Positions 33,627 through 41,484 of a DNA stretch of 45,834 nt are shown piece by piece. The stretch's first letter is position 1, and every line of letters starts with the position of its first letter. The notes under the pieces were generated by a model that searched no databases, had not been told where the DNA came from, and saw nothing but the letters and a program-made list of their open reading frames with translations. Origin of the DNA: Bacteroidales bacterium (lineage in GTDB: Bacteria > Bacteroidota > Bacteroidia > Bacteroidales > UBA932); contig JAFUUB010000021.1 of the NCBI GenBank assembly GCA_017483985.1, positions 1 to 45,834 on the forward strand, in the 5' to 3' direction. A program made the translations under genes and the position numbers.

Positions 33627-35614
33627 CGCTCCAGCCGCCGGAGCAGGTCGTCACCGAGGGCGGTCTTCTTCTCAATATGGTCGAGGACGGCCGTGACGAA
33701 GGGATTGCTCTCGAAATCGCCGCGGACGTGTTCGAAGTCCAGCTCCTTTTCCAGCCGGGATCCGTCGGCACCGAAGCCGGTCATGGACGCCAGGTTGAAT
33801 TCTTTCTTGGCATCCTCATAGACCTGCCGGTCAAGGCCGATGACCGCTTCTTTCCACTGTCGCACGATGTCGGTAGCCTGTGCCGCGGTCATCGTGGCGG
33901 GATCGATGCCGAAGAACTCCTGGATCTTGTCATAGGCCCAGGTCCATTCCCAGGTATAGTACATCCGGTGCATGCGGGCGAATTCGGCGTTCATCTGCTG
34001 GAGCTCGGTGATGGTGCCGTCCTCGATCTTCCCGAGCAGGGCCTTGATCTCGCTCTTCGGGGCGATCAGGCCGCTGAGGTCGACCCAGTCGCCGTGGCCG
34101 ATTTCGGTGGTAGGCTTGAGCATGGCTTGGATTTGCTCGTCGGAGGCTCCGGCAGGCAGGTCTTCCAACCGCTTGATCAGGGAGTTGCCCAGGAATTTCT
34201 TGATACCGGTCTCATAGAAGCCGATGCCTTTGACCAGGGCGCTGTTGGTAATCTTCGTGCTGTGGAAGGAATAGACGTCTGACAGTTCGCCGGAGGCGTA
34301 TTTGAGGTTGGTCAGGGTCTTGCGGCCCTTGAACATCTTCTGGATCGTATACGGACTGAGCAGGTTGTAATTGATCTGGTCCAGGCGGTCCGGATCCTTC
34401 CGGGCATCGCGCTTGGGCCATTTCTGGGCATCGCGGATGGTGCCGACGCTGCGCAGGTTGACCCCGGGGGCCAGGTAGGTCGTATTGTTCTTCTCGATCA
34501 GGTAGGAGAAGGGGAGGCCGGACGTGTCGGAGTGGGTGACATGGCGGCCCATGACCAGCGAGAAAGCGCCCACGCGGGCCGGCCAGAGGATGTAGGAATC
34601 GGAGGCCGTCTTGGCGCCGCGCTCCAGGGTCCCCTGGTGGATCGGCCCCAGTTTGTACATGTGGTTGCTCTGGTTGGATCCGGAGCCGGCGTTCATGAAG
34701 GAATACATGCCGGCGATCAGCAGCGTGGACTTGTGGTGGGTCACGGTGAACGGGCCGGCGAAGATGGCGCAGGCCTCGCCGTTCTCGCCCTGGCAGTTGG
34801 AGAAGAAGAGCGAATCGGAGGCGGAATACCCGTGGCCGAGCTTGGTGGCCTGGCCGACGAAGCAGCGGTTGAGCATGACGCCGTCTTCCACGGAAGCGCC
34901 GCTGCAGATGATGAAGTCTTCCGCCATGACACCGCTGCCGATCAGGACGGGCGCGTCGGCATTGCTGCAGATGCTGCCGTTGCGCAGCCGGCGGACGCCT
35001 TCGAGCTTGGCGAAATCGCCGATGCGGATATCCAGCAGGGTGCCGCAGTTCCGGATGGACACGCCGTTGCCGATGGTCCCGGTTCCGGAGGCCAGGCGCG
35101 CCGCATCGCGGCGGGCGATTTCGGCGAGTTTGTCATGGAGCCCTTTCCGGTGGCGGTACAGGGCCATGATGTAGGCGGTCTGGGAACTGAGCCGGTCGGT
35201 GATGACGACTTCGCGGCCGCCGGTCTCGTTGAGGACGGACACCTCGGTGCCGGCGCCGAAAGTGGTGCGGCCTTCCACGGCCATGATGTCGATGTTGTCG
35301 ATCAGGCAGTCGGAACCGATCTGGTAGTTGGCAATGTATTCGCCGACCTTGCGGATCAGGCAGTTATCCCCGATGGAGACATTGTGCAGATGGGCATGGC
35401 GCACGCCGCAGGTGCAGGGTACGCCGCCGGGCAGGCTGAACTCCTTTTCAAAGACACCGAGCCGGACATCGCCGGAGAACTTGGCGTCACAGACATTTCC
35501 GATTGACCTGTCGTCGGTCCAGTTGACTTGGACGCGGGACCAGTCGGTGCTCCGGCATCCATTTGCTTCCAGCTGCCGGATCTCTCCGGCAGTCAATGCT
35601 CTGTATGTCTTCAT
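33623..35614 (-). CDS. DUF4954 family protein (left-handed beta-helix, hexapeptide repeats)
   Basis: A 663-residue cytoplasmic protein of the DUF4954 family, common in Bacteroidales and of unknown function. The N-terminal two thirds contain repeats of the hexapeptide type (ANYQIGSDCLIDNIDIMAV, GNGVSIRNCGTLLDIRIGDF, VLIGSGVMAEDFIICSGASV), which fold as a left-handed beta helix as in sugar nucleotidyl- and acyltransferases. The C-terminal third is mainly helical. It is the third gene of a minus-strand operon behind two unknown envelope genes and lies 33 bp from the next one. Its stop codon shares a CTAG palindrome with the convergent DUF5686 stop. Confidence 0.85.
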   Translation of the reverse strand: MKTYRALTAGEIRQLEANGCRSTDWSRVQVNWTDDRSIGNVCDAKFSGDVRLGVFEKEFSLPGGVPCTCGVRHAHLHNVSIGDNCLIRKVGEYIANYQIGSDCLIDNIDIMAVEGRTTFGAGTEVSVLNETGGREVVITDRLSSQTAYIMALYRHRKGLHDKLAEIARRDAARLASGTGTIGNGVSIRNCGTLLDIRIGDFAKLEGVRRLRNGSICSNADAPVLIGSGVMAEDFIICSGASVEDGVMLNRCFVGQATKLGHGYSASDSLFFSNCQGENGEACAIFAGPFTVTHHKSTLLIAGMYSFMNAGSGSNQSNHMYKLGPIHQGTLERGAKTASDSYILWPARVGAFSLVMGRHVTHSDTSGLPFSYLIEKNNTTYLAPGVNLRSVGTIRDAQKWPKRDARKDPDRLDQINYNLLSPYTIQKMFKGRKTLTNLKYASGELSDVYSFHSTKITNSALVKGIGFYETGIKKFLGNSLIKRLEDLPAGASDEQIQAMLKPTTEIGHGDWVDLSGLIAPKSEIKALLGKIEDGTITELQQMNAEFARMHRMYYTWEWTWAYDKIQEFFGIDPATMTAAQATDIVRQWKEAVIGLDRQVYEDAKKEFNLASMTGFGADGSRLEKELDFEHVRGDFESNPFVTAVLDHIEKKTALGDDLLRRLER

Positions 35615-35647
35615 AGGGGGGGATTTTTTACAAGTTCGCTGGGTCCG

Positions 35648-36637
35648 TTACAGGATGGCTGCCGTCTGGAGGGCGTTGTACAGTTTGTCGACCGTCTGGG
35701 CGAAAGACTTGTCCGGGAAAGTCAGGTTGACGGCCCCGGAGGTCGTCTGGAGGGACATGCGGCTCACGCCTTTGGCCATGCGCTTGAGCTGTTCGGCATC
35801 GGGGTAGCAGGTGACGCGGCCGGCGCCCTGGCCTTTTTCCTGCTTGAGATGGATCGTGGCTCCCGAAGAGGTCACGATGTCCACGGCGCCGTCCAGCGGG
35901 ACTTCCTTGCCCGGAACCAGCAGGTTGAGTTCGTAGGATTCATTGTTGCCGGAGGCGTAGTATACATATCCCAGGGAAACGGACAGCTGGGCATTGACGC
36001 TCACGGTCTTGGTATCGACCATGCGGTTCCCGCCCTGGTCGCTGACCGAAGCCAGCTGGCTGCCGAGTTCGGCCTTGGGTGCCGGTGCGGCCTCGAGGGC
36101 CTCGAACTGCTTGAAGACGGCCTTACCGAATTCGTCATTCTTATAGGCGACCTTGATCACGCCGTCGGAGGACCAGCGCCGCTGGACGTCGATGCTGGCT
36201 ACGCCGACACAGATCTTCTGGATATCGGCCAGCTCGAAATAGTATTCCCCGTAATTCCACCAGGTCTTGGCGCCGTTTTCGGCGCGGATGCCCTGCGGGG
36301 CGATAAGGTTGGGGGCGTCGGTGTTATTCTTGGAGATGACCGTCTTCCCGGCGGTCGTACGGATGGTCAGCGGGGCGTTTTTCGGGATTTTCCAGGCGCT
36401 GGAGGATTCGAAGTCGATGTGCAGGATGTAGATGGCTGCTCCATCGGGGAAGGCCACGCGGCTGAGCTTGAGTTGCATGGGGTTGGTACCGCCGGTGCCG
36501 GTAACCCGGATCCGTTCGGTGCCGGTATAGACATATCCGTTTTTCTTGTAATTGTAGCGCAGCAGGTCCTGTGCGGAGGCGGCCACGCCGGCCAGCAGCA
36601 AGGCGGCCAATGCGGCGAGCAAGTACTTTTTCATCAT
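35648..36637 (-). CDS. Exported protein of unknown function
   Basis: A 329-residue protein with a clear signal peptide (MMKKYLLAALAALLLAG, ending VAASAQ). The mature part has no motif I recognise; it contains several beta-rich segments (YNYKKNGYVYTGTERIRVTG, IYILHIDFESSSAWKIPKN) and a middle Ala/Pro/Glu linker near EALEAAPAPKAELG. The pattern suggests two beta domains in the periplasm. The frame is open further upstream, but the ATG at 36637 begins the signal peptide and lies 8 bp after the preceding gene. It is co-transcribed with a two-helix membrane protein and DUF4954. Confidence 0.7.
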   Translation of the reverse strand: MMKKYLLAALAALLLAGVAASAQDLLRYNYKKNGYVYTGTERIRVTGTGGTNPMQLKLSRVAFPDGAAIYILHIDFESSSAWKIPKNAPLTIRTTAGKTVISKNNTDAPNLIAPQGIRAENGAKTWWNYGEYYFELADIQKICVGVASIDVQRRWSSDGVIKVAYKNDEFGKAVFKQFEALEAAPAPKAELGSQLASVSDQGGNRMVDTKTVSVNAQLSVSLGYVYYASGNNESYELNLLVPGKEVPLDGAVDIVTSSGATIHLKQEKGQGAGRVTCYPDAEQLKRMAKGVSRMSLQTTSGAVNLTFPDKSFAQTVDKLYNALQTAAIL

Positions 36638-36645
36638 ATCGATCT

Positions 36646-37122
36646 CTATGCTTTTTCTGTGTGGAAGGCCTCCCTGACAGCCTCTGTCAGCGCGGCCGTT
36701 TCTTTCTCTCCAAAACCCTTGCCAGACCAGATGTAAAGACCGGCGGCCGCGGCAACGGCGGCGATAAAACCCAGGATGAAGAGGAGGGACGGGGACGGGA
36801 CGAAGAGTTTGCCCAGGCACCAGAAGGCGGCCAGGGCCAGGAATCCGAGCAGGACGTCACACAGGTAGTCCGGTTTGCTGCCGGCCCGCATACGGAGACG
36901 GTAGCTGCCCGGGGCCGTTTCTTCCAGGTTGGCCACCAGATGACGGGTCCGCAGGGGCGCCGGGTAGTTGAGCCAGTATTCCCCGTTTCCGCCATCGCCG
37001 ACCGGGTCGCTGAAACCGCCCAGGACCTCCCAGAGGCGCTTGTGGACGGCTTCGAAGGGCATTTCGGCCGTAAATGCAAGGGAACCAGTCTCTTTCAGCT
37101 TGATCGTATTGTCGAATTCCAT
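36646..37122 (-). CDS. Small membrane protein of unknown function
   Basis: A 158-residue protein with a soluble N-terminal part (about 1-85, starting MEFDNTIKLKETGSLAF) and two hydrophobic helices (about 88-108 and 112-132), then a short charged tail. The soluble part has a beta-alpha-beta look similar to START/SRPBCC-like domains (AVHKRLWEVLGGF, then a run of beta strands), but this is a weak impression. It is the first gene of the minus-strand operon with the exported protein and DUF4954, separated from them by 8 bp. A -7 element is upstream. Confidence 0.6.
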   Translation of the reverse strand: MEFDNTIKLKETGSLAFTAEMPFEAVHKRLWEVLGGFSDPVGDGGNGEYWLNYPAPLRTRHLVANLEETAPGSYRLRMRAGSKPDYLCDVLLGFLALAAFWCLGKLFVPSPSLLFILGFIAAVAAAAGLYIWSGKGFGEKETAALTEAVREAFHTEKA

Positions 37123-37148
37123 TGTCTTTTTTTCTTCGGTCCGTTCTA

Positions 37149-37156
37149 CAAAGATA
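37149..37156 (-). promoter_or_regulatory. -7 element for the DUF4954 operon
   Basis: The minus strand reads TATCTTTG, matching TAnnTTTG, 27 bp upstream of the start at 37122. No clear TTTG -33 is seen at standard spacing. On the plus strand, TATATTTA at 37169-37176 is a weaker candidate -7 for the divergent transporter gene. Confidence 0.5.
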
Positions 37157-37226
37157 CATTTTTTTTCCTATATTTACATGTCCGGACGCCGGGATTGCGG
37201 CGGCGGACCTAAAACCCCTGAACACT

Positions 37227-38594
37227 ATGGCACTCATGATTGTCCAGCTGCTGATCGTCCTGGCAGCACTGTATGTCGGCTCGCGATACGGCAGCCTCGC
37301 CCTCGGCGCCATCTCCGGTATCGGTCTGGCCATCCTCGTCTTCGGCTTCGGCCTCAAGCCGGGCACCCCTCCGACGGATGTCATCTACATCATCATCGCG
37401 GCCGTGACCTGCGCCGGTATCCTGCAGGCCTCCGGCGGCATGGACTGGATGATCCAGGTGGCGGAGAAGATGCTTCGCAAGCACCCGGACCACATCACCT
37501 TCCTGGCCCCGCTCTGCACCTTCTTCCTGACCGTCCTGGTCGGCACCGGCCATGTGGTCTATACCCTCATGCCGATCATCTGCGACATCGCCCTGAAGAA
37601 AGGCATCCGGCCCGAGCGTCCCTGCGGCGTCGCCTCGATCGCCTCGCAGGTCGGTATCACCTGCTCGCCGATTGCCGCGGCCGTGGTCGCCTTCATGACG
37701 ATTTCCAATGCCAACGGCTACAACGTCGCCATCCCGCAGATCCTGATGGTCACCATTCCGTCCTGCCTGTGCGGCCTGATGGCGGCGGCCGCCGCCTCCT
37801 ACCACCGTGGCCTGGACCTGGACAAGGATCCGGATTTCCAGAAACGGCTGGCCGATCCCGAAACGTACAAGTATATGTTCGGCGAGACCGCCACGACCCT
37901 CGACAAGACCATCTCCAAGGAAGCGAAGGGCAGCGTCTACGTGTTCCTGACCGCCCTGGCCGTGATCGTCGCCTTCGCCTGCGTGCAGTTCTTCGTGGAT
38001 GCGGATACGCTGGCGACCATTTCCCGGATCCCGAAGATGAACACCATCATCCAGATCATCATGATCAGTGCCGCCGCCGTCATGATCGTGGCCTTCAAGG
38101 CCAAGCCGAAGAAAGCCGTCGCCGGTGCCGTCTGGCAGTCCGGCATGGTGGCCGTCGTGGCCATCTACGGCATCGCCTGGCTGGCGGATACCTATTTCAG
38201 CAATTATACGGATGTGATGCAGGAAGGCCTGCAAGGGATTGTCGCCCAGTACCCCTGGTCCATTGCCTTTGTCTTTTTCCTGGTTTCCGTGCTGATCAAT
38301 TCGCAGGGCGCCGTGGTCGTTGCCATGCTGCCGCTGGCCTATAAACTCGGCATCGCCGGGTCGGTGCTGCTGGGTGTGCTGCCGAGCGTCTACGGCTACT
38401 TCTTCATCCCGAACTATCCGTCCGATATCGCCACGGTGAATTTCGACCGCAGCGGTACGACCGTGATCGGCAAGTACCTGCTCAACCACAGTTTCATGAT
38501 GCCGGGCCTGATCTGCGTGATCGTTTCGACAATCGTCGGCTACCTGATCACCAACGTTCTCTTCCCGGGTTATTTCGCTTCGTTTATCGGATAG
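37227..38594 (+). CDS. Anaerobic C4-dicarboxylate transporter, DcuA/DcuB family
   Basis: A 455-residue polytopic membrane protein with about 10-12 helices. MALMIVQLLIVLAALYVGSR, FGFGLKPGTPPTDVIYII, LVGTGHVVYTLMPIICDIA and VASIASQVGITCSPIAAAVV are characteristic Dcu segments, and GVLPSVYGYFFIPNYPSDIA lies near the end. Dcu carriers exchange external fumarate, malate or aspartate for succinate during anaerobic growth, which suits a fermenting, fumarate-respiring Bacteroidales. ATG 37227 is chosen over upstream in-frame codons because it starts the first membrane helix. The gene ends 6 bp from the convergent phosphodiesterase gene. DcuA and DcuB cannot be told apart by eye. Confidence 0.92.
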   Translation: MALMIVQLLIVLAALYVGSRYGSLALGAISGIGLAILVFGFGLKPGTPPTDVIYIIIAAVTCAGILQASGGMDWMIQVAEKMLRKHPDHITFLAPLCTFFLTVLVGTGHVVYTLMPIICDIALKKGIRPERPCGVASIASQVGITCSPIAAAVVAFMTISNANGYNVAIPQILMVTIPSCLCGLMAAAAASYHRGLDLDKDPDFQKRLADPETYKYMFGETATTLDKTISKEAKGSVYVFLTALAVIVAFACVQFFVDADTLATISRIPKMNTIIQIIMISAAAVMIVAFKAKPKKAVAGAVWQSGMVAVVAIYGIAWLADTYFSNYTDVMQEGLQGIVAQYPWSIAFVFFLVSVLINSQGAVVVAMLPLAYKLGIAGSVLLGVLPSVYGYFFIPNYPSDIATVNFDRSGTTVIGKYLLNHSFMMPGLICVIVSTIVGYLITNVLFPGYFASFIG

Positions 38595-38600
38595 GAATCC

Positions 38601-39800
38601 TTACCGCAGCATCGGCAGGACTTCCCGGATGTCGCCGTCGTTGGGGGCGGGTTCGATACCGAGCAGGTTGCAGACAAGCGGGTAGATACTGACATTGCGG
38701 AACTTGGACGCCTTGAAGCCTTTTTTGAAATCAGGGCCCACGGCGCGGAAGACCGTGTGCATGTCGCTGTTCGCCGGATCGAAACCATGGGCGCCGCGGC
38801 CGGTGCGGATGCGGTTGCTGATCTGCCAGCCCAGGTCCGGGTCGATGACGATGTCCCCGATCCGCGGGTTGGTTCCGTAACTGAGCTCGGCAGGGATGGA
38901 TTCCTTCTTCCATGCGCGGACATGCGGCATGGACTGCAGGCCCGTAAGGATGGAGTCGCGGCAGGCGGCATCCTTGCTCTCAATGGTCGTGGGGATGCCC
39001 CAGATGATCCGGCCGACCCACTCTTCCTTGATATAGTCGTACGGATTGACGACCTTGAGCGGACTGACCTCGGCCATGCCGTGGTCCGCCAGGACAATCA
39101 GGTCGGTCTTCTTGTCCAGCCGGGCTTTCTTCAAACCTTCGCGCAAACGGCCGATTATCGCGTCGACACGGGTCACCTGGTCTCCCGTGCGCAGGTCCAG
39201 CGGTCCGTATTCGTGCCCTGTATGGTCCGGCTCGTCGAAATAGATCATCAGCAGACGGGGCCGGTCTTTTTTGGGCAGCTGCATCAGGGCGATGGTCGAG
39301 TCGACCCGGGCCTCATAGCTGATCAGTTTCCCTTCATATTTCCGGTAGTACCGCGGATGGGAGCCGTTGACCGCGAAATCCGAGGAGACCCAGTAATTGA
39401 CCCCGGCCAGGACGCCCTGGCGCTGGGCGGTGTTCCAGACGGGTTCGCCCAGATAGAAACGGGGATCCTGCTTGGCCGTTCCGCTGATGGAATACATCTT
39501 GTGGATTTCCTCGTCCCAGAAGGTGTTGTTGACCAATCCGTTATGATCCGGTACCAGGCCGGTGGCGAGGGCATAGTGGTTCGGGAACGTGGAGGAGGGA
39601 TAGGACGGGATCATGTCCGTCGAGACGCCTTCCCGCTCCATCTTGTCCAGGCTCGGCGTCCAGTAGATATCCGGATAGTCATGCCGGAAACCGTCCATCG
39701 AAACGACGATGACATATTTGGCACGCGGCCGGCGGGCATCAGCCGGGGCTGTAAAGGACAGCAGGACCAGCAAAGAAAGCAGGAAGGATCGGATTCTCAT
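38601..39800 (-). CDS. Secreted nucleotide pyrophosphatase/phosphodiesterase (alkaline phosphatase superfamily)
   Basis: A 399-residue periplasmic or secreted metalloenzyme with signal peptide (MRIRSFLLSLLVLLSFTAPA). The zinc-binding MDGFRHDY (D36) and the nucleophile T71 in YPSSTFPNHYALATG are the diagnostic NPP-family motifs; DEPDHTGHEYGP (about 188-199), VLADHGMAEV (about 236-245) and RGAHGFDP (about 333-340) supply the other zinc ligands. It would cleave nucleotide or phospholipid phosphodiesters outside the cytoplasm. It stands alone on the minus strand, divergent from the FNT gene and convergent with the dcu gene. Confidence 0.9.
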   Translation of the reverse strand: MRIRSFLLSLLVLLSFTAPADARRPRAKYVIVVSMDGFRHDYPDIYWTPSLDKMEREGVSTDMIPSYPSSTFPNHYALATGLVPDHNGLVNNTFWDEEIHKMYSISGTAKQDPRFYLGEPVWNTAQRQGVLAGVNYWVSSDFAVNGSHPRYYRKYEGKLISYEARVDSTIALMQLPKKDRPRLLMIYFDEPDHTGHEYGPLDLRTGDQVTRVDAIIGRLREGLKKARLDKKTDLIVLADHGMAEVSPLKVVNPYDYIKEEWVGRIIWGIPTTIESKDAACRDSILTGLQSMPHVRAWKKESIPAELSYGTNPRIGDIVIDPDLGWQISNRIRTGRGAHGFDPANSDMHTVFRAVGPDFKKGFKASKFRNVSIYPLVCNLLGIEPAPNDGDIREVLPMLR

Positions 39801-39850
39801 ATAATACAGGTTTTATTGTCGCTAAGATAAGGCTTTTCGCTGGAAAATCG

Positions 39851-39858
39851 TACCTTTG
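39851..39858 (+). promoter_or_regulatory. -7 element upstream of the FNT gene
   Basis: TACCTTTG matches TAnnTTTG and lies 25 bp upstream of the ATG at 39884. The -33 region is poor (no TTTG at 19-21 bp). Confidence 0.45.
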
Positions 39859-39883
39859 TATCACAACGAACCCCTTTCTTTCC

Positions 39884-40450
39884 ATGAACCGCGAATCCCT
39901 CTTTGCCGGTATTATGATCGGGCTCGGAGCCTATGGCTTCCTCGCTCTCGGCGGCATCCCCGGCGCCGTCATCTTTGCCTTCGGACTGATGTCCGTCATC
40001 TATTTCGGTGTTCCGCTCTATACGGGCAAAGCCGGCGTCATCAACGACATCTGGGCGCTGACCAAAATCTGGTTCTTCAATGTCGTAGGTTGTGTCCTGC
40101 TGGGCCTGCTGGCCTGGTACTTGGGAGGAGAAGCGCAGGGCCGTGCCGAGACGGTCGTGGCCGGCCGGTTCGCCGTCGGTCCGCTACGGGCGTTCCTCCG
40201 GGCCGTGGGCTGCGGTCTGATCATCGACTGCTGCGTCTTCATGGCCAAGGAAAAAGGTTCCATGCTCCCGGTCCTGTTCGGCGTGCCGCTCTTCATCGTC
40301 AGCGGTTTCTACCACTCCATCGCCGACGTGGTCTACATCGTCGCCGCCATGGACTGGAGTCCGGCCCTGCTGTGGTACTATCCCGTCATCGTCCTGGGCA
40401 ACTACGCCGGCTGCAATGTCCGCCGCGTCGTGCTCCCGAAACGGTCCTGA
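39884..40450 (+). CDS. Compact formate/nitrite transporter (FNT) family channel
   Basis: A 188-residue membrane protein with about six hydrophobic helices. The spacing of small residues in helix 1 (GIMIGLGAYGFLALGG), the helix 2 end GVPLYTGKAG, and the FNT-like SGFYHSIADVVYI (about residues 142-154) with its central His support the FNT family (formate, nitrite, hydrosulfide or lactate channels). It is much shorter than classical FocA (about 280 residues) because loops are minimal. The anion carried is not predictable. tRNA-Arg follows 66 bp downstream with its own promoter. Confidence 0.72.
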   Translation: MNRESLFAGIMIGLGAYGFLALGGIPGAVIFAFGLMSVIYFGVPLYTGKAGVINDIWALTKIWFFNVVGCVLLGLLAWYLGGEAQGRAETVVAGRFAVGPLRAFLRAVGCGLIIDCCVFMAKEKGSMLPVLFGVPLFIVSGFYHSIADVVYIVAAMDWSPALLWYYPVIVLGNYAGCNVRRVVLPKRS

Positions 40451-40461
40451 GACATCGTTTT

Positions 40462-40492
40462 ATTGCAATCCCGATAAAAAGTCGTATATTTG
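40462..40492 (+). promoter_or_regulatory. Promoter of the tRNA-Arg gene
   Basis: ATTG (40462-40465, one mismatch to TTTG), exactly 19 bp, then TATATTTG (40485-40492), a perfect -7. Transcription would start near 40499, about 18 nt before the mature tRNA. Confidence 0.65.
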
Positions 40493-40516
40493 CGGACCAT
40501 TCCCGCGAATGGTTCT

Positions 40517-40590
40517 GGTTCCGTAGCTCAGCTGGATAGAGCAACAGCCTTCTAAGCTGTGGGTCTTGGGTTCGAATCCCAACGGAATCA
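40517..40590 (+). tRNA. tRNA-Arg (anticodon UCU)
   Basis: A 74-nt cloverleaf. The acceptor stem pairs GGTTCCG (40517-40523) with CGGAATC (40583-40589), discriminator A40590; the D arm contains AGCTCAGCTGGATAGAGC; the anticodon stem ACAGC/GCTGT closes the loop CTTCTAA with anticodon TCT, reading AGA (and AGG) codons; the T arm is TTGGG-TTCGAAT-CCCAA. CCA is not encoded. A promoter precedes it and a terminator-like hairpin follows. Confidence 0.96.
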
Positions 40591-40602
40591 CGAAAGGAAA
40601 GG

Positions 40603-40627
40603 ACGCCGCGACTAACCGTCGCGGCGT
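40603..40627 (+). terminator. Terminator-like hairpin after tRNA-Arg
   Basis: ACGCCGCGAC (40603-40612) and GTCGCGGCGT (40618-40627) form a perfect 10-bp GC-rich stem with loop TAACC, followed by TTATT. It starts 13 nt after the tRNA and is the likely transcription stop. Confidence 0.7.
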
Positions 40628-40682
40628 TTATTGCAGATAGAGCCGCGCAAGCTTGCTTGCATGCGGCTCTATCTGCAATAAA
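40627..40682. repeat. 20-bp perfect inverted repeat downstream of tRNA-Arg
   Basis: TTTATTGCAGATAGAGCCGC (40627-40646) is repeated inverted at 40663-40682 around a 16-nt loop that itself contains the palindrome GCAAGCTTGC. With a one-base bulge the stem extends by four more pairs (GGCG 40623-40626 with CGCC 40684-40687), which overlaps the right arm of the preceding hairpin, so the two structures are mutually exclusive in RNA. Confidence 0.75.
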
Positions 40683-40858
40683 GCGCCACTGGCCCGCTTT
40701 GCGGCCCGGCGTACTTTCCATGCTCGTGAATGGGCCCCTGCAGGGCCAGGGATGCCGGAGCGCCAGCGACGGAATCCCGTTTCGCTAACTTGAATCCTCC
40801 TGTTGCCGACAAAAACTTGAAGAACGCAAATCTATTCTAAACTGAGGTTTTCTGGTCT

Positions 40859-40904
40859 TAGGTGTTCTTTATCAGCGTTCAAATGAATGGGTAAAGAACA
40901 CCTA
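40859..40904. repeat. 13-bp perfect inverted repeat (TAGGTGTTCTTTA)
   Basis: TAGGTGTTCTTTA (40859-40871) and TAAAGAACACCTA (40892-40904) are exact inverted copies 20 bp apart. The core GTGTTCTTTA recurs a third time at 40936-40945 in direct orientation. Confidence 0.7.
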
Positions 40905-40935
40905 GGTGCCTTCTTTGACAGTATAGAGGCAAGGT

Positions 40936-40945
40936 GTGTTCTTTA
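40936..40945 (+). repeat. Third copy of the GTGTTCTTTA element
   Basis: Direct repeat of the core of the inverted repeat at 40859-40904, about 60 bp beyond the stop of the minus-strand COG2426 gene. Confidence 0.55.
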
Positions 40946-41004
40946 AGTTTTCATTGTGGTGAAGAGACAGGGCAGGTTGTCTTCCGGCTCCGGGTTTCGG
41001 TTTC

Positions 41005-41481
41005 CTATTTCACCAGGGAAATCGCGCCGAAGACGCCGAGGGAGGCGGCCAGCATGATGACGCCGGCCAGCAGGACGCCGAGGGTCACGTAGACCACGCT
41101 CTTGCGGAAGTCCATGTTCAGGATGCTGGCGGCCAGGGTGCCGGACCAGGCGCCGGTGCCGGGCAGGGGAATGCCCACGAACAGCAGCAGGGCGATGTAC
41201 AGGCCCCGGCCGGCCTTGGCCTCGAGCTTCGCACCAGCTTTCTCGCCCTTCTCCAGGCACCAGCGGAAGAAGCCGCCGATCAGCGGTTTATCCTTTCCCC
41301 ATTCGAGGAGTTTCCGTCCGAACAGGAAGATGAACGGGACGGGTAGCATGTTGCCGAGGATGGCAATGATGTAGGAGGGGATGAGCGGTAGGTCGAAGCC
41401 CACGGCATAAGGGATGGCACCGCGCAGTTCGATCAGCGGGACCATCGAAATCAGGAAGACGATGAGGTACTTCTTGAGCAT
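41005..41481 (-). CDS. COG2426 small membrane protein (putative small multidrug export family)
   Basis: A 158-residue integral membrane protein. SMVPLIELRGAIPYAVG (about residues 12-28) and LLLFVGIPLPGTGAWSGTLAA (about 99-119), each a conserved charged or Pro/Gly-rich motif next to a helix, identify the COG2426/Sm_multidrug_ex family, which is related to the DedA/SNARE-associated fold. The family name rests on weak evidence; true substrates are unknown. It is the third gene of the minus-strand operon with the PfkB kinase and DUF6913, 3 bp downstream of the latter. Confidence 0.82.
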   Translation of the reverse strand: MLKKYLIVFLISMVPLIELRGAIPYAVGFDLPLIPSYIIAILGNMLPVPFIFLFGRKLLEWGKDKPLIGGFFRWCLEKGEKAGAKLEAKAGRGLYIALLLFVGIPLPGTGAWSGTLAASILNMDFRKSVVYVTLGVLLAGVIMLAASLGVFGAISLVK

Positions 41482-41484
41482 CGG

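Larger units (their letters stand above)
40591..41004. other. Gene-free stretch with several inverted and direct repeats
   Basis: This 414-bp interval between tRNA-Arg and the convergent COG2426 gene has no credible coding frame. It holds a terminator-type hairpin, a 20-bp perfect inverted repeat and three copies of GTGTTCTTTA (all listed separately). The part from about 40683 to 40858 shows nothing I can identify. No transposase remnant, attachment site or integrase is visible. Confidence 0.7.

Noticed and set aside
36638..36820. Upstream extension of the exported protein at 35648-36637
   Set aside because: The signal peptide begins at 36637; the extra residues are Arg/Pro-rich shadow of the adjacent gene.
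40591..41004. Insertion sequence, integron or phage attachment remnant beside tRNA-Arg
   Set aside because: No transposase or integrase fragment, no repeat of the tRNA 3' end and no target-site duplication could be found; only the repeats listed are visible.
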